This document shows, piece by piece, positions 1 to 9,993 of a stretch of DNA of 64,000 nucleotides (positions within the stretch are counted from its first letter, which is position 1; each line of letters opens with the position of its first letter). A program made the position numbers and the translations under genes. The DNA lies in the NCBI GenBank assembly GCA_945859605.1, contig OX243825.1, positions 19,673,967-19,737,966 of the forward strand. The letters are read 5' to 3'. Origin of the DNA: Lumbricus rubellus. Lineage: Eukaryota > Annelida > Clitellata > Crassiclitellata > Lumbricidae. The notes under the pieces are model-generated. The model was given only the letters and a program-made list of their open reading frames with translations. It made no database searches and was not told where the DNA came from.

Positions 1-675
1 CCGCGATTTCTGGCTGTCTGGGATGTGCAAATCAGTATAAGAATTACGGTCTAATATTATTATAATTGATAAGTTCAATTATTAGCCTATAATGTGACAA
101 TGTGACATAATAGGCCTAATCTTAGTCGATGATAAATTAATAACCTGAAGAATTTATATGCCAACATAAGTAACATTAGTAGTTTAAATAATGGGTCAAT
201 GGTTGTTTTTAACTTAAACCCTTCCAAACTTACGCTCCATTCATGAATAAGCTGTGGCCTTTAACACGGTTTTTCAGTACCGGGTAACGCTTTATCAACT
301 CTTTAAACGTCCGATTACCGCTAGCAATATTTGCAAAGCTTTAAGATAGGTTAAACATGAAAACAGAGCGCTGCAAGTCAAGCAGTTGGGTTAGTCTGCT
401 TCCCCCACAAGCTACGTCTTGAGCTCCTTGGTCTCTCTCTTCCCCTGCTCCGTAAACGCCTGAACACTATACTATTTGTTAGAGGGAGCGCTGACTTGGG
501 TCGGGAGCGCTGAATCTGTGAGCGGCGCTATAATTATTATAAATGTTCAATTGCAATTACAATTACGAAAAACTTTGGTGATATTTGACCTAGTCATATT
601 GACATATTCTATAAAACTTTTACATGTATTCGGATCCTGAACGTATAATAGAGAAGAACTTCACCAGTTACTTAC

Positions 676-3288
676 ACGAATAATACACGGGTGTTGTGGT
701 GGTTGGTAGAGTGGTGGTTGTTGTCGTGGATGTTGTTGTCGTGGATGGGGAGGGCTGTGCTGCGCTGCATGCACAATAGGATGATAAACCGTTACATCCG
801 ACTGGACATTGGTCGTAAGCTGGAGCGCTGTATGGAGTCTGATTGGCATCACAGTTGCAGTTGTATCCGGCGCCGTTGGACACAGGAGCGCAGTCACCTT
901 GGCATCCTAAGGAACAATAGGATAATTACTCACTATGCAGATATAAATGCAAATCCATTATAATAATCTTTTCTTTATTGAAACGCCTGTAAGATGCACT
1001 GCGCTTTACATTTACAAGTTATGCAGTAATCTTAATTAAATTTAACTACCAACTGAGCAGATAGCTTTGCAATTACAATGGCGCTAATAGCAGCCTACAA
1101 ATCAAATCCGCCCAACGGGGACTCGAACCTGCTACCTCTCGCACTCTGTGTCAGCGTGTTGTCCATTGCGCTACCGCCCCTCCCGCATTAGGCCTACTAG
1201 ATTTCAGAAAGAGTAAGAAAACAAGTTAGGATTTGCATTTGTAGAACAAGGCAAAACTTGTTGATTGAATTACATACTGCAATACCGGTAGTTTTGAACC
1301 TCTCGAGCAGCGAAAAATCCCAGAATAAATATACAGCGTAGGCCTACATTCATAGGCTTACATATAATTCACAAACACACAAACACATAGACAAAATACG
1401 CGAAACAGAGACACATGGAATATATGCATACTAACTGATTGGTTCGATAGCATAGGACACTGAGAATCCGATGCCTATGACAGATCCGTCAGAACGATAC
1501 GTCACGAGAACACTGGAGCACGGCTTGAAGCTCAACACCGCCCGATAGCCAGAACCGCAGTACCTGATTGGTCGGCTGATTTGGTCGCTCTCACAAGTGA
1601 ACTGCTCAAGTGGAATATCAAAAGCATTTCTTGATAATTATTAATATATTTAATTATTTTATAATTTAAACCGTAGCCTACATTGACCCCACCACCGCGG
1701 TGGCGTCGTTGCTTTGGAGCCGGAAGGTTCTAGGTTCGAATCCACCTCGCCGCGTAAGGACCTTGGGCAAGTCCTTCGCTCACAATTGCTCAGCGCTTTG
1801 GCGTGAAACTCCGATGCAGTGTCCGCTTTGCATTCGGGAGCGCCTCTGAGTAAAGAGAGAGCTTTATTACAGGGGCGCTATAACAAGTGCACATGCAAAC
1901 AAATAGCCTAACAACTTTTTAATTATTTGGCCATCTTGAAGGAGTTCTATGGTTCCAACAAAAATACTAATCTAAATTAATTTAGTTAAATTACCAATCT
2001 TTGTAAAGCTGCTAAAATGATTTGAGTTGGTAAGCTTGAACCTGCCTCAATCCAGTCGTAGACGCAGTCATTCTGCTGTTCAAGACCGAGTTGGTTGAAG
2101 GTGAAATTGATCGTACTCAACGATGAAGCCACGATGGAATAGCTGCAGTACTGATTGTTGTCGTAGAAGTTGGGGTAGCTGGGAGAGGTGATAACACCGG
2201 TTAGGTTGTTGAACGTGTTCTGGCCACAGTCTGATCAAAGATTATGCAGAATTCCACAATAATAATAGAGAATCTATAAGATTAATTTTAGTCTTCTTGC
2301 GTCAGTTTAAATTATCTTTATGACAGACATGATAATTATAGCCTACGACTGGTGTAGGCTACGGCTTGAGTCATTCATTTGTCATTTATTAGCCTATTAT
2401 TAATAATTATTATCATCACCGCTGTATATCGGTCGCACGACTATTATGCTTTTTTACGACTGCATCAGTTTCATGCATCTATAATAGTAATTTCTATAGT
2501 AATCTATACAATTGAATTTTGTGAAATAGTTTACATAAACCATATCACGACTAATCGGGAAAATTTGACGCATTCTTATATATAGCGCTTTTATAAATCC
2601 CACAATGAAAACTGATACTGATATCTGATAGGCTATTAATTTTAAGTAAGTTCTGTGATTTCGATTCAGATGTTGTTCTGTTCTGTTGTTACTGCTACCT
2701 GTAGCCTACTTCCAGCACTTCCACCACCACTACTATTATTTGCATTTGAGGCATCTGCATTCAGGAGCTGATAAATGCGGGGGTCAATACGGCCATGCCC
2801 CCACCCCACTTTGAAATGCCCATGTATCGTGGACCCCCATTCGGTTTGAACAAAAAAAGCATAAGGGTATTTTAGACTTTTTGACCGGACGATTAAAAAC
2901 AGGTCGTCAGATTTTTAGGGTGGGAAATTGGTATGTTTTCCGACTTTTCGATCTGATGACCTTAAAAAAGTCTGGTACGTTTTCTGACTTTTCAATCGGG
3001 TGACTAAAACGTCGTCAGATTTTTCTGCCCAGAATCAGCAAAATATTTCCGGACCTAAGGTAAATTTTTTGGCCCACCCTTTTGGAAAAGTCTGTATCCG
3101 TCCCTGGGTGGATTAAGATACTTCTTTGAAAACGGTTGGGAAAGAGACAATGATTCGTAATAAAATGGATAATATTTTGATTAATGAGACTTACTGTAAC
3201 TGTTGGCCTGAGCATTGCATGCGGGTAATAACAATCCGAGTAGAATTACAGCGCAGGTCAACAGGCGAAGAGAAGTAGGAACAGACAT
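676..3288 (-). CDS. Secreted CUB-domain protein with Cys-rich and Thr-rich regions (5' part, continues past left edge)
   Basis: Exons in transcript order: 3288-3195, 2230-1995, 1601-1436, 906-676. Phases join without a break (1, 0, 1, then 1 into an exon outside the window). The acceptors end in CAG/CAG/TAG. The donors are GTAAGT, GTAATT, GTTAGT and GTAAGT. Residues 1-26 are a signal peptide (hydrophobic AVILLGLLLPA, cleavage near CNA|QAN). Residues 33 to about 160 are a CUB domain: CGQ near the start, GVITSPSYPNFYDNN, then YCGSGY and VTYRSDGSVIGIGFSVSY at its end. CUB domains are extracellular beta-sandwich binding modules. A Cys-rich stretch follows (CQGDC, CNCD, CPVGC, CAC), then a mucin-like Thr-rich linker (about 240) that would be heavily O-glycosylated. 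The protein is probably secreted. The middle of the CUB is poorly conserved, and the donor at 1991-1994 is chosen mainly by phase. What follows the linker is unknown. Confidence 0.82.
1105..1190 (-). repeat. tRNA-like SINE head or tRNA pseudogene
   Basis: The minus strand reads GGGGCGGTAGCGCAATGG (box A like), then GCAGGTTCGAGTCCCCG (box B). The arms do not close into a proper cloverleaf with a CCA-adjacent acceptor stem, so it is called a tRNA-derived repeat, not a tRNA gene. Confidence 0.45.
1686..1900 (+). mobile_element. tRNA-derived SINE, full length or nearly so
   Basis: The head carries box B-like GGTTCGAATCC after GGTGGCGTCGTTGC. The body has CTTGGGCAAGTCCTTC and GGCGTGAAACTCCGATGCAG. 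The tail is GGGAGCGCCTCTGAGTA followed by GGCGCTATAACAAGTGCACAT. It is the same family as 55701-55920, which has target duplications. It lies in an intron of the CUB gene. Confidence 0.75.
2770..3110. repeat. Interspersed repeat with GTCGTCAGATTTTT motifs, in a CUB-gene intron
   Basis: The stretch repeatedly contains (g)tcgtcagatttt, tgactaaaa and gggcccccac-like segments. Related, diverged sequence occurs at about 4750-5010 and 16370-16570. This is a non-coding dispersed repeat of unrecognised class. Confidence 0.45.
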
Positions 3289-3318
3289 TTCTGTCTTTTA
3301 CGATCCACTTCTATTCAG

Positions 3319-3578
3319 ACTGAAAGAGTAGGTGCCTGAAAGAAAATACACATCAAATGTAATCTTATATTTCTTCTTGTAAGCATGAAGGCCAATAATA
3401 CAATATGATTATGATTATGATATGACATGACATGACATGATATGACATAACATAACATAACAAATATGGCCTAATATAAGCGTTATTGAGCGTGTAGTCT
3501 ATGCATTCATGGTTCATGTACAATTGTACATGTAGGCTACGTGTGTACTGTGTATGCACCATGCATGTAAAACTTACT
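3319..3578 (-). other. 5' UTR intron of the CUB gene
   Basis: A donor GAA|GTAAGT lies at 3578/3577 (minus strand). Pyrimidine-rich acceptors ending TTTCAG precede 3335 and 3319, just upstream of the start codon at 3288. Splicing would remove about 240 nt and join a leader exon (about 3675-3578) to the signal-peptide exon. This explains the roughly 390-nt gap between the TATA box and the ATG. Confidence 0.55.
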
Positions 3579-3703
3579 TCGTATGAAGAACCCAGGAAGT
3601 GTGTCTGCAAAACGTTGTAGAATTGATGCACGAACAAGTATTTCGAAGCCCTTCAGTAGCCGACTACCTTCTGCGATGTGACGCTACTACATAAGTCCAT
3701 GCC

Positions 3704-3712
3704 TTTTATATA
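3704..3712 (-). promoter_or_regulatory. TATA box of the CUB gene
   Basis: TATATAAAA on the minus strand, followed by GGCATGG. It lies about 30 nt upstream of the inferred start of a short leader exon (about 3675), which ends at a GTAAGT donor. Confidence 0.5.
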
Positions 3713-4142
3713 GACCCAATGCTCCTGTATTGACTAACAACGGTTGATATTGTTAATCACGCGAATTTAATAAGAGCACAAGTGCAGCTTTATTAAAAAG
3801 ATGAAGTTCGTGTCGCTGCATAATATTTCAGGCTATAGCAGATGATCCAAACCTTTAAAATTAAACAGACAAATCATTGTGCTTATGACTCAGCTCTTCT
3901 TCCGCTCTTTCCTCCTAAATCCTTGTCACATTCTTCACGACCTCCTCCCTCCCGATAAGGTCACTTCATACAATACTCGACCAAGGTCACATAATCTAAC
4001 CCTTCCTAGAGTTGATTCTTTTGCCAGAAGAAGTTTTATTATGTGTATGTTGCATAACTTTGCATAAATGTTTTTCTATTTTCTATTATTTATTTCCTAT
4101 GTAAACTACTGTGCGTTTGCTGGTGGTATATTAAAGAATATT

Positions 4143-4218
<76 letters not shown>
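4143..4218. repeat. (CTTA)n microsatellite
   Basis: About 19 perfect copies of the tetramer, preceded by TATTAAAGAATATT. The same arrangement recurs at 17980-18038, so the array is probably the tail of a transposed repeat. Confidence 0.9.
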
Positions 4219-4749
4219 GCATGAGAGGAGTCAACTTTAATGCGGTTAGCGTGTACTGAGACTCAAATTAGATAGGGGAGACCGGGGTCGAAAGTTACAT
4301 ATACCCCCCAGTCTCCCCTACTCTCTCAGCGGTGTCGGCACAGACACCTACTGTCATTTCTTGGAAAAATTCTTAAGTTCAGAATTCTTAAAAGTGTCAA
4401 AGACGTTGCTTAGTTATTTCAACATTTCGTTAATATTTGCTCGACTTACATGTACATGTACATATTGTATTTTTGTATGCGCATAAAACTATGATCACAC
4501 GTAAGCACATAAGTGCGTGCGTGCGCATGTGCATTGCGCAAGTATAGGACTGCAGTCTATCCCTAAATGTAGTGCACTTAGGTAGGCAGGTGGGTATAGT
4601 GTAACACTTTAGATATTGCGACTTTACACTTGCGATCAAATTCAAATGTGTAGCCTATTTGCCAGGGTCGCGGATTTCCCATTCATTTTTAAATTTAAGC
4701 CCGTTTTCAGCGGATATTCTTGGGCAAACGGGTAAAAGATTAAGGCCTG

Positions 4750-5015
4750 TTCAACATGTTCGGTCGAACAGGGGCCCCCACATTTTAGGGGCCCCACACA
4801 CGAGAAACCCAAAAAATTTGAAGAAATTTTTATATTTTGACGAAATTTCTACCAAACGACTAAAAAAGGTCATCAACTTTTTGGCCGGAAAAATAGTAGG
4901 CCTATGTTTCTTTGGAGATTTGAACTCGATGACTAAAAACAAAGTCATCAGAATTTTCGCTCGAAGATCCCCCACAAAATTTTCCGGACAGGGCCCCCAC
5001 ATTTCTTGATCCGGC
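4750..5015. repeat. Second copy of the GTCGTCAGA/GGGCCCCC repeat
   Basis: Bounded by aggggcccccacattt near both ends (about 4769 and 4989). Between them lie gactaaaaa and tcatcag motifs like those at 2770-3110. The paired GGGGCCCCC ends suggest a mobile or duplicated unit. No coding capacity was seen. Confidence 0.4.
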
Positions 5016-5534
5016 CCTGCAGCTATTTGCTATAGCGATCGTGTGAGGCCCTGACCCAGATGATGGCCAGATCATTTTAAAATGAATACGTGAGGTTAGA
5101 TCCTTCACCACCGCTTGCCCTTCCGAATCTTGGATTAGCTTCTGGTTATCATACGTGCAAAGAGACAATACAGGAGTCAAGTGTCTATCTGAATTATTTT
5201 AAAGACGTGTAAAGACTATAATCTGACGTGCACGGCGTATAGGCCCTAAATACAGCAAACGTCTGAATTTGATTGAAGTCTTCTTGTATGCGAAGGGTAG
5301 TCGGCATAAAACACGTTTGGAGACTTGCAAGCAAATAATTATTCAAGCAAAAGAAAGTTTGCAGATAGGCCTACATGGACTGAGCTCACACACCTTTAAA
5401 CATGTGAAGTGTTTTATTAATTATTTTTGTCACCCAGTTCACGTTCTCTGCCACGTAGCCTACTGCTACATCCTTGTTTTCTGCAGGATTCGCAGAATTT
5501 TCCATGGCGTCCTCCCTCAGATTAGTAAGTAAGT

Positions 5535-5700
5535 AAGTAATCGTAATCGTAATCTTAATCTCCTTATTTCTAAAGCGCCTCTAGAAAGCCAAACGCGGGG
5601 CACCGGTTTATTCACGAGCGCTGCGTTGAGTCAAAGGGTTGTCCGTAGGAGTAGTCCATGGTAGTCCGAGTCGAGTTTCCGTAGAAAAGTAAGTAAATAA
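5535..5700. repeat. LINE/SINE-type 3' tail with GCGCCTCT and TTCACGAGCGCTGCGT
   Basis: A GTAA microsatellite and taatc repeats lead into taaagcgcctct, followed by ttcacgagcgctgcgt. The latter motif recurs at about 7652 (opposite strand), 23981 and 39549, so this is another retroposon tail family. Confidence 0.4.
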
Positions 5701-6299
5701 GTATATTCTTTATTAATCCAACTGCATAACCGCACTTTGGTTTACAAAGATGGTTGTTCCCTAGATAGCAATTTTAATCTAGGTATATATATATATATAT
5801 ATATATATATTATGGGGTCCTCAAGTCCCCACATGTCTATTGCTGTGGTCGATAGCGCATGGCTTAGTGATGTTCCCAGACTTTTCTTTGGACATGGATG
5901 CCTTCCTCGCATTGTGCAGCGTGTTGATGCCAAGACAATTAGGACTGTCACCAATCTGATGTCATTGCAACGAGTCAACATTATTCCTGATGCTGAATTC
6001 AGTCTATGGTCAAATGCGTCACGGTCTGTCTTCTTGGCATTGTCCATAGTCTATACAGGACAATGCGGCGGCAGTTCTGTGTTGATTGGTTTAGCCGTCC
6101 AGGTCGCTGGATGTTCAATTGTTCATGCTGCTCAGAATGCAATTTTATTTAGGACGGTAAACAATGTTGTCAAAATACAGTGTACAAGACAGTGTACATT
6201 TGTCATTAGCTGGAGGCAAGCAGACTGAAAGCTTGACAACGACAAATAAAACTATTAGGCAATAGGTCTAGGAACAGTAGGTCTAGTAGTATCAAACCT

Positions 6300-6595
6300 A
6301 TATACATGTAGGCCTAGTAGCAGCAGCGGCGGTAGCTGTGGTGTTGGTAACAGCAGCTGTAGTAGTATTAACCAACCTAGTATTAGGCCTAGTATTAGTG
6401 GTGGTGGTGGTGGTGGTGGTGGAGGTGGTGGTGGTGGTGGTAACAGCAGCTGTAGTAGTATTAACCAACCTAGTATTAGGCCTAGTATTAGTGGTGGTGG
6501 TGGTAGTAGAAGTAGTAGGCCTATTTGTTGTAGTAGTAGTTGTTGTAGTAGCTGTTGTTGCTGTTGTTCTTGCTGTTGTAGCAATACTGTAATAG
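6300..6595. repeat. GTA/GTG/TTG trinucleotide-rich low-complexity stretch
   Basis: Imperfect (GTAGTA), (GTGGTG) and (TTGTAG) runs, with an internal direct duplication of about 100 bp (taacagcagctgtagtag...attagtggtggtgg, from about 6348 and 6440). Long open frames on both strands are artefacts of the repeat. Confidence 0.7.
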
Positions 6596-6898
6596 TTAGC
6601 CTATTATTAATAATAATGACAAAATAACATCAATAACATAAATAATTAAAAGAATAAAAATAATTGATGCAAAACATTCACTGTCACGTTATATAGTCAG
6701 TCATGAAGTCCACAATTTTGCTACTTCTTTGGTTTAGGCCTAGTGACGATTAGGCCTAGATGGCTAGGGGGCTTCTGAATAGGCCTGCTGACTTCTGTTG
6801 GCCTTGATAGGCAGACCTACCAGTTAAAAATCTAGGCGTACCAATAACGAAAAAGTTATTGAAGAATATGAAACTCAAACTAAACTTGATGAACATTG

Positions 6899-6904
6899 TT
6901 TATT
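6899..6904 (-). terminator. Polyadenylation signal of the serine protease homologue gene
   Basis: AATAAA on the minus strand, about 90 nt downstream of the TAG stop (6995-6993). Confidence 0.7.
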
Positions 6905-6992
6905 CACAGTATGAAAGCAAGCATATGGTGATCTCCAGTCCAAAAAGTGGGGCACGGATTGCCGTAATCCATCTTCAAATAATGCCTCCATC

Positions 6993-9962
6993 CTATGGCG
7001 TGTTGGCTCGTATCCAGTCTAGGTATTTGCTGGTTCGAATACTGACGGCTGGTTCGCGCACGCTGCATTCTCCTGAGATGGTTATGAAATATGACGTCAA
7101 TCCAGCGACGTACCTCACGGCACAATCTCCATCCGACCGACAGCAAGTCAACGGAGAACCAGCGTCAGCCTGTAAAAAAACGGAGAACCAGCGTCAGCCT
7201 GTAACAATTTAATACGAGGTTTTGTTCCATTTTTTTAAGTCTAGCGCAAGGTGATAATTGCTGGAGCTGCGGTTTCAGGCTTCCACCTTCTAGTCTTTCT
7301 TAATTAGGATCCCCCAGAGTTAACTCTTTATTGCACACCAAAACTCCACGTGGATCAATGTCTGGCCCATTCCAATGCGCCACCGTTCCTCCTTGCTGGT
7401 AACCCACCATCACCTTCCTCAAGATCCTCTATCCATCCTCGGGCTTTCCAGTCCAAACTAGTCTCACGTCTTTGGGAACTTATACCCAGACTCATCTGAT
7501 CTTCTACCTTACAATTAGTTATCGACCCAAACGCCATTCACCCTAACAGCTAGTCCACCACCTCTGATCTTTTAGTTTAGTAACCGGACAACGACCTCCT
7601 TCGGAGTTCGGACTATACTCTTATTGGACAAACCTTAATTTTCTGACTAGACACAGCGCTCGTGAATGAGCTGGTGCCGTGCGCTTGGCCTTCAACTGGC
7701 ACTTTGAAAATTTCGAGATTAGGCTAGGCTACGATTACGATTGCTTAAAAACGAAATGGTATGAATCAGCTGCTGTTTTTAAGGAATTTTTAGAACTGCA
7801 CAACCCTCTTCTTTTCCTTCCCATCCTCCATGATAAATTACTTCCAATCGGAGGACAATGACCATTTTTTGCTAGTTTTAACTGTAGGCCCTACAGACGT
7901 GCTTTTACAACTGCACAAATCCATTTAGAGCTGCACATTTTGTGTAGGCTACAACTGCACGTTTATAAAAGCCCTGGTATGAACGTATGCAAGGTTCGTG
8001 CAGATATCCAGAGTAATACTCTGCCTATCTATACTCTGAGAGTATAGATAGGCAAACGGACTTCCTACTTACGTCACATGGACCGGCATCCAGGTTGGGC
8101 GATTGGGTGCAGATGTGAAAGTCGAAGATGGCGGCGTTATCAAACCCAGTCAGTTGATCAGCACAGTTGGCGTTGTCGATGACAGGTGTCTGAAGTTCCT
8201 GAAGTACTTGCGGTAATGTTGTATCGTCTTGAACTGCACAATGTAAAAAAATACCTTGCTGTTTAATAAGCATACGCTACCAAGAATCCTATAGACGTCC
8301 GACGATCAACGGAAATTCATTCATTCAGGTATTTATATAGCGCCTCTTCAAGGAAACTACTTAGAGGCGCTCCCGACTAAATGCTGTTCTTCCTCACCAC
8401 TTTACTTCATGACCACTATGGATCAAGGCTGTTTCTAAGGAATTTTTAGAACTGCGCAACTCCTTTCTTTTTCCATTTTCCATGGTAAATTATGTCCAAT
8501 TGGAAGACAATGGCCCTTTTTGCCAGTTTTAACTTACAAAAGGGCTTCTACAAGTGCACAAATCTGATACAGGGCCTCAAAACCCGTCATATTTCGGTTT
8601 TTGACCTTTTGATTTAGTCATATGCTACAATGAACAAGCCCTAAAATGCTTTTAACAGAATGAAAATATCTTTTTTCTAACTGAAGTTGTGCTCATTTGA
8701 TTCTTTCATTAGTTTATAGTGAGAAAACCAAACAAAAAGTTACTGAATATGCGTGTAATCCAAGTCTATTGAACCTACTTAAGTTATCCTGCAATTTTTT
8801 TGGGCATTAGAGTCATATAATTCTGAATAAGATAACGCAAACGGCATCAAAATCGGTTCACTACTTCACAAATCAGGGGGAATTCACAGTCATATGCTAA
8901 ATTGAAGAATAAACTGCATTTTTGACCCATCTCGCCTATTTCGGCATCTAGCGCAATATCTAAGAATCAGCAAACGACGGGTTTCGAACTCTGGCATAAC
9001 AAATCCATTTAGAACTGCACATTTTGTGTACAACTGCACGTTAAAAAGCCCTGTTATGGAGGAGGTCACCGGTGTGAAAGTGTGCCACCTCATCCTGGCT
9101 TTTCCACCCAAGGACCGTCCATAAATGACGTCTCGCACCTAAAGGGAGAGGTCACATATTTGTGACGATGTGTGGCGGTCCCCTACTCTAGATATCATAT
9201 GACTCTGCGTTGACGCGTGACGAGGCAAGGGGCCAACAATAATTGTCCGAAACTGCGTGACGTCATTTCAACGGCCCCAAGTCATGTGAGCTGAAACATC
9301 TATCCTTTCTGCGCCAGGAACTCGTAGTTGTCTTGCTACCTCTCATTAGGCCTACTGTCCTGTGCTGTGCTTAAAGTGTGGAAAATTAGTACCTGGACGC
9401 CCTTACCTTTCCAAAAGAAGTGCCTGGACGCCCTTACCTTTCCAAAAAAAGTGCCTGGACGCACTAACCTTTTCAGGCTGTGTTGGCCAATAAGTGACAG
9501 GACGGCGTTCATATTTTAAAATAAGTGCATGGACGCCGTCCATGACCGCCAAGCCACACTTTAAACCCTGGTCCTGTGTAACCGATAATTCCGAGATGGA
9601 GTCCTGACGACAGAACAGATCTATCTTGATTTCACTCATTTCAGCTCTGAAAGGTGACGACTTGGACCCGCCAACCCAACGAACTAATGAAGTAGTTATG
9701 CGACCACAGGTTCTACCGCACTTTGCACTCATTGACCCCATGAGTCATTATGGTCAACGGTCACCTGGAGCATTCTACGGCCACTGGATGCAGCTAACAT
9801 ATGCGCGTGGTGAACGGGTAGGTTGTCATTGGTGGGTAATTGAAACACCCGCACCCCCACACTGATTTTAATTAAAGCTACCCTTAACTGAGTGAAGTGT
9901 ATCATAAGCGAATGATAAATAGCTAGTAAGCGAGTGAATTATAGTCGTGGATGATTGAGCGC

Positions 9963-9993
<31 letters not shown>

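Noticed and set aside
4902..5180. Minus-strand DSEGQAVV considered as the missing active-site exon (GDSGGP) of the protease
   Set aside because: Not preceded by a suitable acceptor in the right phase, and not followed by the expected strands. The true last exon was found at 7169-6993.
5737..6228. 163-codon plus-strand frame after a TA microsatellite
   Set aside because: No recognisable domain, it begins in a TA microsatellite, and no splice sites or polyadenylation signal support it.
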